Shown: positions 16,672-24,775 of the stretch, piece after piece
Layout: each line of letters begins with the position of its first letter
Numbering within the stretch: the first letter of the stretch is position 1
Translations under genes and position numbers: made by a program
NCBI GenBank assembly: GCA_030678995.1
Contig: JAUXTQ010000001.1
Span: forward strand, 1 to 51,032
Direction of reading: 5' to 3'
DNA from: Caulobacter sp.
GTDB taxonomy: Bacteria; Pseudomonadota; Alphaproteobacteria; Caulobacterales; Caulobacteraceae
DNA length: 51,032 nt
The notes under the pieces: generated by a model
The model's input: the letters and a program-made list of their open reading frames with translations, nothing else
Databases searched by the model: none
Told to the model about the DNA's origin: nothing

Positions 16672-17652
16672 TCAGTCCCTCAGCAGCGGCAGCGACAGCC
16701 CCCCTGCAGGCCGCTGAGTAAGCAGCTCGCGGCGAAACCGGAATAGTTCCGCCGGCCGGCCGCCGGTCTCGGTATCCATGCGGCCCAGTCCCTCGACCAG
16801 GTCGATGCGCTCGACCACCCGACGGAAGTTCTGCTTGTGCAGCGGCACCCCGGCGATGGCTTCCACAGCCCGCTGTAAAGCCGAGAGGGTGAATTCCGGC
16901 GGCATCAGTTCGAACACCACCGGGCGGTACTTCAGCTTGCCCCGCAGCCGGCCCAGGCCGGTGGCCAGGATGCGGCGGTGGTCCGACAGCATGGGCTCGC
17001 CCAGGGCCGCCGACAGGGCGCCAGGCTCGGTGGCGGCCTCGCCGGCCGCGCGGGCCCGGTCGCGGTCGGCCTCCGGCGCCAGGCCGGCCTCGTAGAGCAG
17101 CTCGTAACGGTCCAGCACCCGCTCCTCGTTCCACCGCGCGCCGTCGAGGGCGAACAGCAGCCGCGCCCTGGCCAGCCGGGCATCGTCGCGGCCGGCCCAG
17201 GCGAGCAGGGCCGGGGCGATGGCCTCGTCGATCAGGGCAGGGCGGCCCAGCCGCCAGTCCTCCCAGGGAAAGAACCGGCTCCAGGGCGCCCAGGCGCTGT
17301 CCGGCGCGTCGGTGTCGACGGCGGAGGGTGTCAGGGCCAGATAGCCCACCGAGACCACCCGCGCCGCGCCGGCGCCGATCTCCGCCCGCGGGGCATCCCG
17401 GCCCTTGTTGCCGAAGGTGTAGAGCTGCTCGACGTAGCCCAGGTCGAAGCGGGTCTGCTCGGTGACGAAGTCGCGCAGGGCGATCTCGAACGTGCGGTGC
17501 CCCTCCGGATCGAACGGCCCGAACGGCAGGCCGGCGAGCGTCGAGACCCGGTCCGTCGCCGCATCATGCGGCCGCACGGTCAGCACCACCGCCTCGCCGG
17601 CGCGAATGGCCATGATGACGGCGGACAGGCCGATGACGACGGATGCGGGCAT
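16672..17652 (-). CDS. NrtR-like NUDIX-domain transcriptional regulator
   Basis: The 326-residue protein combines an N-terminal NUDIX-like domain (LTVRPHDAATDRVSTLAGLPFGPF; IALRDFVTEQTRFDLGYVEQLYTF) with a C-terminal winged-helix region (LTPSAVD linker; PPEFTLSALQRAVEAIAG; KQNFRRVVERIDLVEGLG; GGRPAELFRFRREL), the architecture of NrtR-type regulators of NAD metabolism. The canonical NUDIX hydrolase box GX5EX7REUXEE is degenerate, so it is likely a ligand sensor and not an enzyme. No NAD biosynthesis gene lies alongside, so the target is unknown. It is longer than classical NrtR (about 220), with a central insertion. Confidence 0.75.
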   Translation of the reverse strand: MPASVVIGLSAVIMAIRAGEAVVLTVRPHDAATDRVSTLAGLPFGPFDPEGHRTFEIALRDFVTEQTRFDLGYVEQLYTFGNKGRDAPRAEIGAGAARVVSVGYLALTPSAVDTDAPDSAWAPWSRFFPWEDWRLGRPALIDEAIAPALLAWAGRDDARLARARLLFALDGARWNEERVLDRYELLYEAGLAPEADRDRARAAGEAATEPGALSAALGEPMLSDHRRILATGLGRLRGKLKYRPVVFELMPPEFTLSALQRAVEAIAGVPLHKQNFRRVVERIDLVEGLGRMDTETGGRPAELFRFRRELLTQRPAGGLSLPLLRD

Positions 17653-17686
17653 GGAGGACGGGGCTGGGGTTGGTTCTGGGAAGGGA

Positions 17687-17777
17687 GTAGGGCGTAGGGC
17701 GCAGGGAGTGGCAAGAGGGCAGGCGGCGCGGCGGGTGGCGGTCGCGCCGAACGACTGCCGCCTACGCCCTACGCCCT
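17687..17777. repeat. Inverted repeat of TAGGGCG units
   Basis: AGTAGGGCGTAGGGCG (17687-17702) is mirrored by CTACGCCCTACGCCCTA (about 17761-17777) across about 60 bases. The arms consist of the seven-base unit TAGGGCG. It lies between the NrtR-like gene and the phosphatase, just before the phosphatase stop codon. Confidence 0.7.
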
Positions 17778-18285
17778 AGAACCTGGACTTCATCTCGAAC
17801 GGCGTACCCGGATAGGCATAGACGCCCTGGCCGATGTCGCGGACCGCCTCGAGCATGCGGCCCTTGCGGCCGAGGATGTCGTCGGCGATCCGGACAAGCA
17901 TGGGATTGGGCGTCGCGGCGCTGGAGGCCTGGCGCAGGGCCTGGGCGATGGACGCCTCCGGCGTGTCGGGATTGCGCTCGCAGGCCAGGATGAAGGCCGT
18001 GGCCGTCGAGCGGCTGACCCCGGCCCAGCAGTGCACCAGCAGCGGCGAGTCGCCGTCCCAGGTGCGGCCGAACTGCAGGATGCGGTCCACCTGATCAGCG
18101 TGCGGCAGCACCTTGCCCTCCGCCGGTTCCCAGATGTCGTCCACCGGGACCTTCAGGTGGCGGTCGGGGGCGAAGCGTGGCGATTCGCCCATCAGATGCG
18201 GGTCGAGCAGGGTGATCAGGTGCGAGGGCCTGCGAAAGCGGACCACCGTATCGACATCACGCAGGGGACTGACGATCAGGGTCAA
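17776..18285 (-). CDS. Dual-specificity / tyrosine-type protein phosphatase
   Basis: The 169-residue product has the CX5R phosphatase loop in LLVHCWAGVSRSTATA, preceded by the general-acid region VDDIW. Cysteine attacks the substrate phosphate and the arginine binds it. The size fits a stand-alone dual-specificity-type phosphatase of the cytoplasm. The TTG at 18285 is the best start: homology begins at LIVSPLRDVDTV, and the upstream HD gene ends at 18294, leaving only 8 bases, which implies co-transcription. The substrate is unknown; the tight linkage to an HD phosphohydrolase suggests a common phosphate-release pathway (inference). Confidence 0.82.
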   Translation of the reverse strand: MTLIVSPLRDVDTVVRFRRPSHLITLLDPHLMGESPRFAPDRHLKVPVDDIWEPAEGKVLPHADQVDRILQFGRTWDGDSPLLVHCWAGVSRSTATAFILACERNPDTPEASIAQALRQASSAATPNPMLVRIADDILGRKGRMLEAVRDIGQGVYAYPGTPFEMKSRF

Positions 18286-18293
18286 GGGCGGGC

Positions 18294-18947
18294 CTATTCG
18301 GTGTCGAAGGCGGCCTGGACGGGCTCGAACCCTGCCGCCTCCGACAGGACGTGGAAGCGATGAACATACCGCTTTTGCGCCTCGCTGGGCGACTGGGGTT
18401 CGATCACCAGCCGATAGCCCGGCGGCGGGACGCCGAAGAGGGACAGGGCCTCGTCGTGGCCGAAGCCGGCCAGCTGGGTGGCCTCGAAGAAGGCGCAGGC
18501 CCGGTCGGCCTGTTTGATCAGCTTCTTGATCGGCGCCGGGGTCTTGGCCGGCAGGCCGAAGCGGGCATGGATGGCGTGTTCCAGCCGCTCCTCGAAGTCC
18601 TTGTAGCTGACCCCCAGGGCCGCCTTGAACGGGCTGATCATGTCGCCGATGACGTATTCGCTGGCGTCGTGCAGCAGGGCCGCCAGCCGCCATTTCGGGT
18701 CCACGGCGGGCTGGATGTGCGCCACCAGCTCCTCGACGACCATGGAGTGCTGGGCCACCGAAAAGCCGTGCTCGCCGATCGTCTGGCCGTTCCAGCGGGC
18801 CACCCGGGCCAGGCCGTGGGCGATATCCTCGATTTCGATGTCGACCGGCGAAGGGTCAAGCAGGTCAAGACGCCGTCCGGACAGCATCCTTTGCCACGCT
18901 CTTGGTGTAGAGTTCGCCGAACGTGCGCTTCGCAGCCCTTTCGCCAC
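18294..18947 (-). CDS. HD-domain phosphohydrolase, YfbR-like
   Basis: An HD-superfamily metal-dependent phosphohydrolase. Motifs: WNGQTIGEHGFSVAQHSMVV (first His) and LAALLHDASEYVIGDM (HD pair plus downstream ligand), as in YfbR-type 5'-deoxynucleotidases. The GTG at 18947 is chosen because it has AAGGA eight to nine bases upstream and includes the conserved segment PRAWQRMLSGRRLDLLDPSP; an ATG inside this segment (18887) would cut into it. Product about 217 residues. It shares an operon with the phosphatase and is divergent from the universal stress gene. Confidence 0.82.
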   Translation of the reverse strand: MAKGLRSARSANSTPRAWQRMLSGRRLDLLDPSPVDIEIEDIAHGLARVARWNGQTIGEHGFSVAQHSMVVEELVAHIQPAVDPKWRLAALLHDASEYVIGDMISPFKAALGVSYKDFEERLEHAIHARFGLPAKTPAPIKKLIKQADRACAFFEATQLAGFGHDEALSLFGVPPPGYRLVIEPQSPSEAQKRYVHRFHVLSEAAGFEPVQAAFDTE

Positions 18948-18992
18948 CCGTTCGTTTCCTTCTTCAGCGGGGCGCTTCAACTGGCGCATCGG

Positions 18993-19006
18993 TTGACAAA
19001 GATCAA
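18993..19006. promoter_or_regulatory. FixK/FNR-type box upstream of the universal stress gene
   Basis: TTGAC-AAAG-ATCAA matches the FNR/FixK consensus TTGAY-N4-RTCAA. It lies 51 bases upstream of the universal stress protein start, the right place for a class II activator site (about -41) if transcription starts near 19041. It implies induction under low oxygen; it could also act on the divergent HD operon. Confidence 0.75.
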
Positions 19007-19056
19007 TGTCTCCGGCGGGGCATCCGATCACGGTTTGGTACAGAAGGAGAGCATCA

Positions 19057-19869
19057 ATGAGTTGGGCGAGGATTATGGCGCCGCTCGCGGGCGGAACCCA
19101 CGACGCGGATGTGCTGAAGGCCGCGGTGGCGCTGGCAATCCCCTTCAAGGCGGAAGTCGTCGCCGTCCACGCCCCCGCTGACATCGCCGACCTGATGCCC
19201 TGGATGGGCGAGGGCTTCATGGGCGGGGTGCAGATCACCGCCATGGACAGCCTCAAGGAGGCCGCCGCCGAGGGCGAGCGGGCCGCCCGCGCCGCGGCCG
19301 AGGGCTGCGGCTATGGCAAGATCGATTTCATTTCGCTGGAAACCCCCGTGTGGGCAGGTCTTTCGATGGAGGGGCGGCTCTCCGACGTGGTGCTGTTCGA
19401 CACCGAGGCCGCCCGCGGTCGCGGTCCGTTGGCCGAGGCGTTCCAGCAAATGGTCGCCGATGAACAGCGCCCGACCATCGTCGCCCGGCCCGGCCTGAAG
19501 GCCGACGGCGTGGCGGTGGTGTCCTGGGACGGCGGCAAGGAAGCCTCGCGCGCCGCCCGCACGGCCCTGCCGCTGCTGGAAAAAGCCAGTCGCGTCGTCA
19601 TCCTCGCCGCCCCGGCGGCCTCATCGCGGACCTTCGATCCGGCCAGGCTGCAGGCCTTCTTCGCCGCCCGCGGCGTGAAGGCCGAGGTCGAGCTGATCGG
19701 CGAATCGGGCGATGCGGCCCATCTGCTGCTCGCCGCGGCCCAGCGCCTGTCGGCCGACATCCTGGTCGCCGGCGCCTTCGGCCATCCACGGCTGCAGGAG
19801 TACATTTTCGGCGGAACGACCCGCACCCTGCTCAACAACGACGGCCCGTCGCTGTTCCTGTCTCACTGA
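19057..19869 (+). CDS. Universal stress protein family (tandem UspA-like)
   Basis: The 270-residue cytoplasmic protein has two UspA-like halves. The first is divergent; the second ends with GESGDAAHLLLAAAQRLSADILVAGAFGHPRLQEYIFGGTTRTLL, which contains the ATP-binding pattern G-2X-G-9X-G(S/T) in the form GAFGHPRLQEYIFGGT. Tandem-domain proteins of this type are commonly induced by oxygen limitation in proteobacteria, which agrees with the FixK box in front. Start at 19057 follows AGAAGGAGAG. The small downstream gene begins 23 bases after the stop and is probably co-transcribed. Confidence 0.88.
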   Translation: MSWARIMAPLAGGTHDADVLKAAVALAIPFKAEVVAVHAPADIADLMPWMGEGFMGGVQITAMDSLKEAAAEGERAARAAAEGCGYGKIDFISLETPVWAGLSMEGRLSDVVLFDTEAARGRGPLAEAFQQMVADEQRPTIVARPGLKADGVAVVSWDGGKEASRAARTALPLLEKASRVVILAAPAASSRTFDPARLQAFFAARGVKAEVELIGESGDAAHLLLAAAQRLSADILVAGAFGHPRLQEYIFGGTTRTLLNNDGPSLFLSH

Positions 19870-19892
19870 CCCCCGACTGACACGAGGACTTC

Positions 19893-20270
19893 ATGACGCT
19901 TTCGCGTATCGTCCTGCGCCTTGCGCGCAATCCCGGCACCGAGTTCGCCGACGGCGACGACCATCGGGGCTACACCGTCACGGCGCCGCTGACGCCGGAC
20001 GGCATGCTCGACACGGCCGGCTTCACCGCCAACCGGGACAGCTGCGCCGTGCGCCGCTTCTCGCCGGATGAGGACGCCGTTCTGGGCCGGCTGAACCGGC
20101 GCGGCCAGACCTGGTTCTTCGACTACGACGCCGGCGATGACGCGGACGACGAACCCGTCCACCGCCTGGGCGACCACCGCTTCGCCGTGGGCGAATACGT
20201 CTCCGTGGCCGATGAGGACGGCCGCATGCTGGCCTACAAGGTGACCGAGGTCAGTCCGCTGCGATCGTGA
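19893..20270 (+). CDS. Small conserved-looking protein of unknown function
   Basis: A 125-residue acidic soluble protein (MTLSRIVLRLARNPGTEFAD...). It has no signal peptide, no membrane segment and no motif I recognise; the C-terminal half looks beta-rich (FAVGEYVSVADEDGRMLAYKVTEV). GAGGA precedes the start. Its position directly behind the FixK-boxed universal stress gene suggests joint low-oxygen induction. Its last 20 bases overlap the tail of the convergent lipoprotein gene. Confidence 0.7.
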   Translation: MTLSRIVLRLARNPGTEFADGDDHRGYTVTAPLTPDGMLDTAGFTANRDSCAVRRFSPDEDAVLGRLNRRGQTWFFDYDAGDDADDEPVHRLGDHRFAVGEYVSVADEDGRMLAYKVTEVSPLRS

Positions 20271-21003
20271 TGTTGTGGTTGCGGCGGCCGCCGACGTTGT
20301 GCCGCACCAGATCGTCGGCGTCCGAGAAGCTGTCGTCGTCGCTGGTCTTGCCGCGCTTGGCCTTCAGCACCGCGACCACCAGCGGGCCGCCCTTGGGTCC
20401 GCGGGCCTCGTAGCCGACCACGGCCCACTCGCCCGTGGCCTTGTCGCTGGCCAGGATGAAGCGCGAATAGACGCCGTCGTCCCTGCGGCGATGGCGCCGG
20501 CGCTCACTTTCGACCTTCCTGCCGTCCACCGTGACGTTGCGCTGGACGCGAATCTCGGCGCCATCATCGCCGGCGTCGATGGTGGCGTCGCCGACCTTGA
20601 TCTTGGCGCCGGCGTCGCCGGCCTGGATGTTCACGCCGGGCACGCGAATGTTGACCTCTTCGCCGGGGTCGGCTTCGGCGCTGGCGGCCGCGCCGGTCGC
20701 CGCGGGGGCCGTCGGCATCAGGGCGCGCAGCTCGGTCTCGATCGGGGTCAGCGCCAGGGCCGCGTCGCCGCCCTCCAGCTTGACCAGGCGCAAGGTCACC
20801 TCAACCCCCTCGGCGGCGTAGTTGCAGCTGAGGCCGTCGGCCGCCACGCTGACACGCTTGAGGTGGCCCTGTTCCGCGGGACAGTCGAGCTTGCTGACGA
20901 CCTTCAGGGCGCGGGCCTGACGCTGACGCGCGGCGTCGGGGTGATCGCAGGCGCCGAGGGCCAGAACGGCGCAGCCGGCGGCCAGCAAAGCGATACGGGT
21001 CAT
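20251..21003 (-). CDS. Lipoprotein with Asp/Gly-rich repeats, function unknown
   Basis: The 250-residue product has a lipoprotein signal (AAGCAVLALGACDHP, lipidated Cys about residue 19). A middle region (about 110-160) consists of short strand-like repeats in which NIRVPGVNIQAGDAGAKIKV is followed by GDATIDAGDDGAEIRV. A basic patch RRRHRRRDD and a C-terminal globular part (ILASDKATGEWAVVGYEARGPKGG) follow. AAGGA precedes the start. No enzyme motif is visible. The 3' end overlaps the convergent gene by 20 bases. Confidence 0.75.
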   Translation of the reverse strand: MTRIALLAAGCAVLALGACDHPDAARQRQARALKVVSKLDCPAEQGHLKRVSVAADGLSCNYAAEGVEVTLRLVKLEGGDAALALTPIETELRALMPTAPAATGAAASAEADPGEEVNIRVPGVNIQAGDAGAKIKVGDATIDAGDDGAEIRVQRNVTVDGRKVESERRRHRRRDDGVYSRFILASDKATGEWAVVGYEARGPKGGPLVVAVLKAKRGKTSDDDSFSDADDLVRHNVGGRRNHNITIAAD

Positions 21004-21080
21004 GGGTCGATCCTTCTCGTGGTTGCCGGGAAGGTGCTGCCGGGGCGGCGGAGGGTCCAGTGAAATCGCGGTAACGCGGC

Positions 21081-21701
21081 TCAGATCTCCGGGGCCGCGA
21101 CCTGGTCGTGAAGCTGCCGGTAGAGCTCCTCGGCGAAAGCCTTCACGGCGGCCTCGTCCTGCACCTCGTAGGTGACCCGCAGCTTGATGTGCCAGTCGCC
21201 GATCTGGCTCATCCACAGGCCATCGACCTGGTCGCTGGCGTTGATCCAGAAGCGGCTGAAGCCGGGCAGGGGCGGAACGCCGGGCGCCAGCGGGGCGGTG
21301 GCTTCACCTTTCGGCGGCGCGGCATCCTCCGCCTGCCGGACATAGGTGCGGAACACCGCCTCGCCCGACATCCCCGGCAAGCGGGTCAGGTAGAGGGTGA
21401 ACCAGCTGCCGTCCCGCTGATAGCCGCAGGCCACGTCGCGGCCACCTTCGCTGCGGTCGAACACGGCCAGTTTCGAACGGGTGAAGCTCTCGATCTCCAG
21501 CGGACAGATGAAACCGGTGAGCTTGTGGCGCGCGCCGCCGCCCTCGACGGCCTCGAAGATCTGGCCGTCCGGCTCGCGGAACACGGCCGGCCCGTCCCCG
21601 CCGGCGCCGGGCGGCGGCCGGTCGTTGGGGCTGATGACCTGGGCCTGGGCCGATCCCCCGATCAGCGCCAGCGCAACGACGAACCCAACGATCAAGCGCA
21701 T
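21081..21701 (-). CDS. Secreted protein of unknown function
   Basis: A 206-residue protein with a signal peptide (cleaved near AQA-QV) and an otherwise soluble body. It contains two cysteines spaced to form a possible disulfide (GFICPLEIE and DVACGYQRDG) and YVRQAE, WMSQIGDWHIKLRVTYE segments. Start at 21701 follows GGGGGA; an in-frame ATG at 21737 would add a non-signal prefix. Function not recognised. It lies upstream of the preceding lipoprotein on the same strand (78-base gap) and may be in the same operon. Confidence 0.7.
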   Translation of the reverse strand: MRLIVGFVVALALIGGSAQAQVISPNDRPPPGAGGDGPAVFREPDGQIFEAVEGGGARHKLTGFICPLEIESFTRSKLAVFDRSEGGRDVACGYQRDGSWFTLYLTRLPGMSGEAVFRTYVRQAEDAAPPKGEATAPLAPGVPPLPGFSRFWINASDQVDGLWMSQIGDWHIKLRVTYEVQDEAAVKAFAEELYRQLHDQVAAPEI

Positions 21702-21799
21702 GCCATTTCCCCCGAGATACAGACCGCAGGTTGGCATGGTGGCCGAAAGGGGAAAAGCCTGTCAGCGCCTGAGTTGCGGATCGGCGTGTTTCGATATAT

Positions 21800-21825
21800 G
21801 TGTATAGAATGTCGGATGGATACAC
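21800..21825. promoter_or_regulatory. Operator-like inverted repeat upstream of the first TA operon
   Basis: GTGTAT (21800-21805) and ATACAC (21820-21825) are mirrored across 14 bases and end immediately before the antitoxin ATG at 21829. Position and symmetry fit the autoregulatory operator of a VapB-type antitoxin. Confidence 0.6.
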
Positions 21826-21828
21826 ACT

Positions 21829-22023
21829 ATGCGCACCAACATCGTCATCGATGACGACCTGATGTCCGAGGCCCTCAAGGCGACCGGCTTGCGCACAAAG
21901 CGGGAGGTTGTCGAGCTGGGCCTTCAGACGCTGGTGGACCTGCGTGAACAGGAAACCATTCGCCAGTTTCGTGGCCGGCTTGCCTGGGAAGGCGATCTCG
22001 ACGCCATGAGAACCGACAGGTGA
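21829..22023 (+). CDS. vapB: VapB-family antitoxin
   Basis: The 64-residue protein starts MRTNIVIDDDLMSEALKATG, the ribbon-helix-helix DNA-binding head of DUF2191/VapB antitoxins, followed by TKREVVELGLQTLVDL and a basic/acidic tail that wraps the toxin. It neutralises the PIN toxin encoded next and represses the operon through the inverted repeat just upstream. It overlaps the toxin gene by four bases (GTGA). No Shine-Dalgarno is seen, so the message may be leaderless. Confidence 0.92.
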   Translation: MRTNIVIDDDLMSEALKATGLRTKREVVELGLQTLVDLREQETIRQFRGRLAWEGDLDAMRTDR

Positions 22024-22421
22024 TCCTGGTCGATTCCAGCGTGTGGATCGACTATTTCCGGGGAGCGCCGACAGCCGAGACCAACCGGCTGGACGAGCTG
22101 CTCGGACGCGAACCGCTGGCGACGGGCGATGTCGTTCTCACCGAGGTCTTGCAGGGTTTTTCCAGCGATCGGGATTTCAGTCAGGCCCTGCGGCTGCTGA
22201 CCTCACTGACCCTCGTGCAGGTCGGCGGCGAAGGCGTGGCGGTCCAGGCCGCGCGCAATTTCCGCACCCTGCGGGCGCAGGGCGTCACTGTCCGCAAGAC
22301 CATCGACACCCTGATCGCCACGCGCTGCATCCAGGATGGCCACGCGTTGCTCTACAGCGACCGGGACTTCGACCCATTCGTCGAGCACCTCGGCCTTCAG
22401 TCGGCGATGGCCGAGCGGTAA
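22020..22421 (+). CDS. vapC: VapC-family PIN-domain ribonuclease toxin
   Basis: The 133-residue PIN-domain protein has the acidic metal-binding set: Asp of LVDSSVWIDYF, Glu of LTEVLQGF, Asp of TIDTLIATRC, and Asp residues of LLYSDRDFDPF. VapC toxins cleave tRNA or rRNA when released from VapB. The GTG start at 22020 overlaps the antitoxin stop, so synthesis is coupled. Confidence 0.93.
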   Translation: MILVDSSVWIDYFRGAPTAETNRLDELLGREPLATGDVVLTEVLQGFSSDRDFSQALRLLTSLTLVQVGGEGVAVQAARNFRTLRAQGVTVRKTIDTLIATRCIQDGHALLYSDRDFDPFVEHLGLQSAMAER

Positions 22422-22428
22422 CGCACCG

Positions 22429-23592
22429 TCAGGGCGTGGCCGCCCTTCCTCCCGCCTCGTAGGCCGCAGCCTGGGCCGCGACCACATCGATCAGGTTGCC
22501 CATGATCAGTTCCAGATCGATCAGATGCAGGCCCATGCCGGGCTGCGGCACACCGTCCTGGACCCAGCCGCCGCCGAGGCTCCAGGCGTCGCCGTCGGCC
22601 TCGAATACGGACAGATAGATGCCCCGGTCGTCGTCGCGACACTCGGCGTAGAGCGGTGTCTCCGGCCGGAGGTAGGGCGTCCCGGCTTTCGCGCCCAGCG
22701 CCTTCCACATCGGCCCCTGAACCCCGAACGGCGGAATGATCATCTCGCCGTTCGTGGCGAGGAGCGGCTTCAGCCGGCCCCGGCCGCCGGCCAGGGCGGC
22801 CGGATTGGTGCAGAGGGCCTGCTGGTCGCCGAACCGCGAGGGAAAGCCCTCCGGCGGGCCGGGGGCGTGGAAGCTGTTAAACACGACGACGCAGCCGATT
22901 TGTCCCGCCGCCCGACAGGCCGGGATGGCCTTGAACGTGCCGCCGACGTCGGCGCCCCCAGGGGCCAGCACGAAGCTGCCGGGCAGGATGGCCGAGACCA
23001 GCCGGTCCTGCAGCGGCTTGCCGTCGATCAGGCCGGCGATCAGCGGCTCCAGCAGCACCGAACCCTGCGAATGGCCGATCAGGACGAAGCCGCGGCCCTG
23101 GTTGTCGTGCTCGATGTAGTAGGCCCAGGCGGCGGCGACATCGGCTTCGGTCAGGGGCGTGGCGCCCACCGGCGTTGCCTGGCCGGCGGCGCGACGCCTC
23201 ATATCCTCCAGCGTCAGCTGGCGGTATAGCGGGACATACAGCCGGCAGACCGAGCCCAGCTGCGCCAGTTGCAGGCGCACGACACGCGCCTCCGCCTCGG
23301 TGAGGGCGATAGGGGCGTTGATCGACGGCGCCTCTGAAATGGTCGGATAGAGGTAGAAGCAATCGATCCTCGGCTCGGACCGGCGCGGGGCGGGAAGCGG
23401 CCGGGCCCCGCGGTCGCTCACGACCTCGGTCGACAAGTCGATGGCGCAGGCGTCCTTGCGACCCGGACGGCAGACCCAGCTGTCAGGATTACTGTAGTCC
23501 GGCGCCGGCGGCGGGAGGTCGCCGGCCAACGCCGCGCCCGAGCAGGCGGCGATGGCCGTGGCCGCCGCCAGCACGACCCAAAGTCTGTTCAT
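22429..23592 (-). CDS. DUF3089 secreted alpha/beta-hydrolase-like protein
   Basis: The 387-residue protein has a signal sequence (WVVLAAATAIAACSGAALA, which also contains a possible but imperfect lipobox) and the DUF3089 layout: DCFYLYPTIS, YVPLYRQLTL, WAYYIEHDNQGRGFVLIGHSQGS with the GxSxG nucleophile elbow, and a C-terminal LHLIDLELIMGNL. DUF3089 proteins are predicted lipases/esterases of the alpha/beta fold. The protein is expected in the periplasm or outside. GGGAG precedes the start. It follows the moxR gene on the same strand with a 48-base gap. Confidence 0.85.
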   Translation of the reverse strand: MNRLWVVLAAATAIAACSGAALAGDLPPPAPDYSNPDSWVCRPGRKDACAIDLSTEVVSDRGARPLPAPRRSEPRIDCFYLYPTISEAPSINAPIALTEAEARVVRLQLAQLGSVCRLYVPLYRQLTLEDMRRRAAGQATPVGATPLTEADVAAAWAYYIEHDNQGRGFVLIGHSQGSVLLEPLIAGLIDGKPLQDRLVSAILPGSFVLAPGGADVGGTFKAIPACRAAGQIGCVVVFNSFHAPGPPEGFPSRFGDQQALCTNPAALAGGRGRLKPLLATNGEMIIPPFGVQGPMWKALGAKAGTPYLRPETPLYAECRDDDRGIYLSVFEADGDAWSLGGGWVQDGVPQPGMGLHLIDLELIMGNLIDVVAAQAAAYEAGGRAATP

Positions 23593-23640
23593 GGGAAACT
23601 CCCGCCGAAACGGGAGCTTACGGGTATCGCGTTCCGATGA

Positions 23641-24513
23641 CTACTGCCCCGGACGCGTGTTCCCCGCGCCTTCACGGCGGGCGAGGAAGGCCAGGCGTTC
23701 GAACAGATGGACGTCCTGCTCGTTCTTCAGCAGGGCGCCATGCAGCGGCGGGATGAGCTTGGTCGGGTCCTTCTCGCGCAGGATCGCCTCGTCGATGTCC
23801 TCGACCATCAGCAGCTTGAGCCAGTCGAGCAGTTCGGAGGTCGACGGCTTCTTCTTCAGGCCCGGCACCTTGCGCATGTCGTAGAAGATGCGCATCGCCT
23901 CGGCGACCAGTTTCTCCTTGATGCCGGGGAAGTGGACGTCGACGATTTCCTGCATCACTTCCGGCTCAGGGAAGCGGATGTAGTGGAAGAAGCAGCGGCG
24001 CAGGAAGGCGTCCGGCAGTTCCTTCTCGTTGTTCGAGGTGATGATGATGATCGGCCGGATCTTGGCGGCGATCGTCTCGCCGGTCTCGTAGACGAAGAAT
24101 TCCATCCGATCGAGCTCCTGCAGGAGGTCGTTGGGGAACTCGATGTCGGCCTTGTCGATCTCGTCGATCAGCAGCACCGGGCGAACGTCGCTCTCGAAGG
24201 CCTCCCAGAGCTTGCCCTTCTTGATGTAGTTGCGGACGTCCTTGACCCGCTCGTCGCCGAGCTGGCTGTCCCGCAGGCGGGTGACCGCGTCGTATTCATA
24301 AAGGCCCTGGTTGGCCTTGGTGGTCGACTTGATGTGCCAGGTGATCAGCGGCGCGCCCATCGCCTTGGCCACCTCGTAGGCCAGGACGGTCTTGCCGGTG
24401 CCGGGCTCGCCCTTGATCAGCAGGGGCCGCTCGAGCGCCACGGCGGCGTTTACCGCGACCTTCAGGTCCTCGGTGGCGATGTAGTTGGAGGTGCCTTCAA
24501 AACGCGAGCTCAT
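23641..24513 (-). CDS. MoxR-type AAA+ ATPase
   Basis: A 290-residue AAA+ ATPase with Walker A GEPGTGKTV, Walker B LLIDEIDKAD, sensor 1 ITSNNEKELP and an arginine-finger region DAFLRRCFFHYI. MoxR ATPases remodel partner complexes and normally act with a von Willebrand A protein encoded next door. Here the downstream gene is a DUF3089 hydrolase and no VWA gene is visible, so the partner must lie elsewhere. The start at 24513 (MSSRFEGTSNYIATEDLKVAV) matches the conserved N-terminus; an upstream in-frame ATG would add nine residues. Confidence 0.93.
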   Translation of the reverse strand: MSSRFEGTSNYIATEDLKVAVNAAVALERPLLIKGEPGTGKTVLAYEVAKAMGAPLITWHIKSTTKANQGLYEYDAVTRLRDSQLGDERVKDVRNYIKKGKLWEAFESDVRPVLLIDEIDKADIEFPNDLLQELDRMEFFVYETGETIAAKIRPIIIITSNNEKELPDAFLRRCFFHYIRFPEPEVMQEIVDVHFPGIKEKLVAEAMRIFYDMRKVPGLKKKPSTSELLDWLKLLMVEDIDEAILREKDPTKLIPPLHGALLKNEQDVHLFERLAFLARREGAGNTRPGQ

Positions 24514-24541
24514 GAGATCCCCTGGCGCGTTCGCGCGCATT

Positions 24542-24555
24542 CGAACAAACGTTCA
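24542..24555. promoter_or_regulatory. Short inverted repeat upstream of moxR
   Basis: CGAAC-AAAC-GTTCA is a near-perfect palindrome 29 bases upstream of the moxR start. It resembles a Gram-positive LexA (Cheo) box but not the alphaproteobacterial GTTC-N7-GTTC form, so the regulator is unknown. Confidence 0.3.
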
Positions 24556-24590
24556 ATTCAGGGGTCAGCCTAAAGCGCAATCCGCGACAT

Positions 24591-24731
24591 TCAAGCCGGT
24601 TTCGGCGGCTCCTCCGGTTCGCGCAGCAATGCCGAGGGCGGATCGCTGGCCGGAAAGGTGTCTTTGAGTTCCTCGTCCAGCAACGCGTCCAGCGCCGCGG
24701 CGGCCTTCTTGTCGGCTTCGGAAATGGCCAT
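24591..24731 (-). CDS. Tiny acidic protein with a DTFPASDPPS motif
   Basis: A 46-residue protein, MAISEADKKAAAALDALL followed by DEELKDTFPASDPPSALL and a proline-rich tail. AGGAGG directly precedes the start, so it is very likely translated. The core (E/D)TFPASDP also occurs in the adjacent tiny gene at 24776-24940, with the same preceding D-x-x-L-K. Function unknown; it may be a short binding peptide. Confidence 0.7.
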   Translation of the reverse strand: MAISEADKKAAAALDALLDEELKDTFPASDPPSALLREPEEPPKPA

Positions 24732-24775
24732 GACGCCCTCCTGTGGCTCTACAGGTAGGGCGTCATGTCGCGGAC

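Noticed and set aside
21829..22421. Toxin-antitoxin pair as part of a larger defence island
   Set aside because: Neighbours are ordinary envelope proteins; no restriction, phage or other defence genes lie around it.
24542..24555. LexA box in front of moxR
   Set aside because: It resembles the Gram-positive LexA consensus; the organism's own box, seen at ssb, is GTTC-N7-GTTC. Kept only as an unassigned palindrome.
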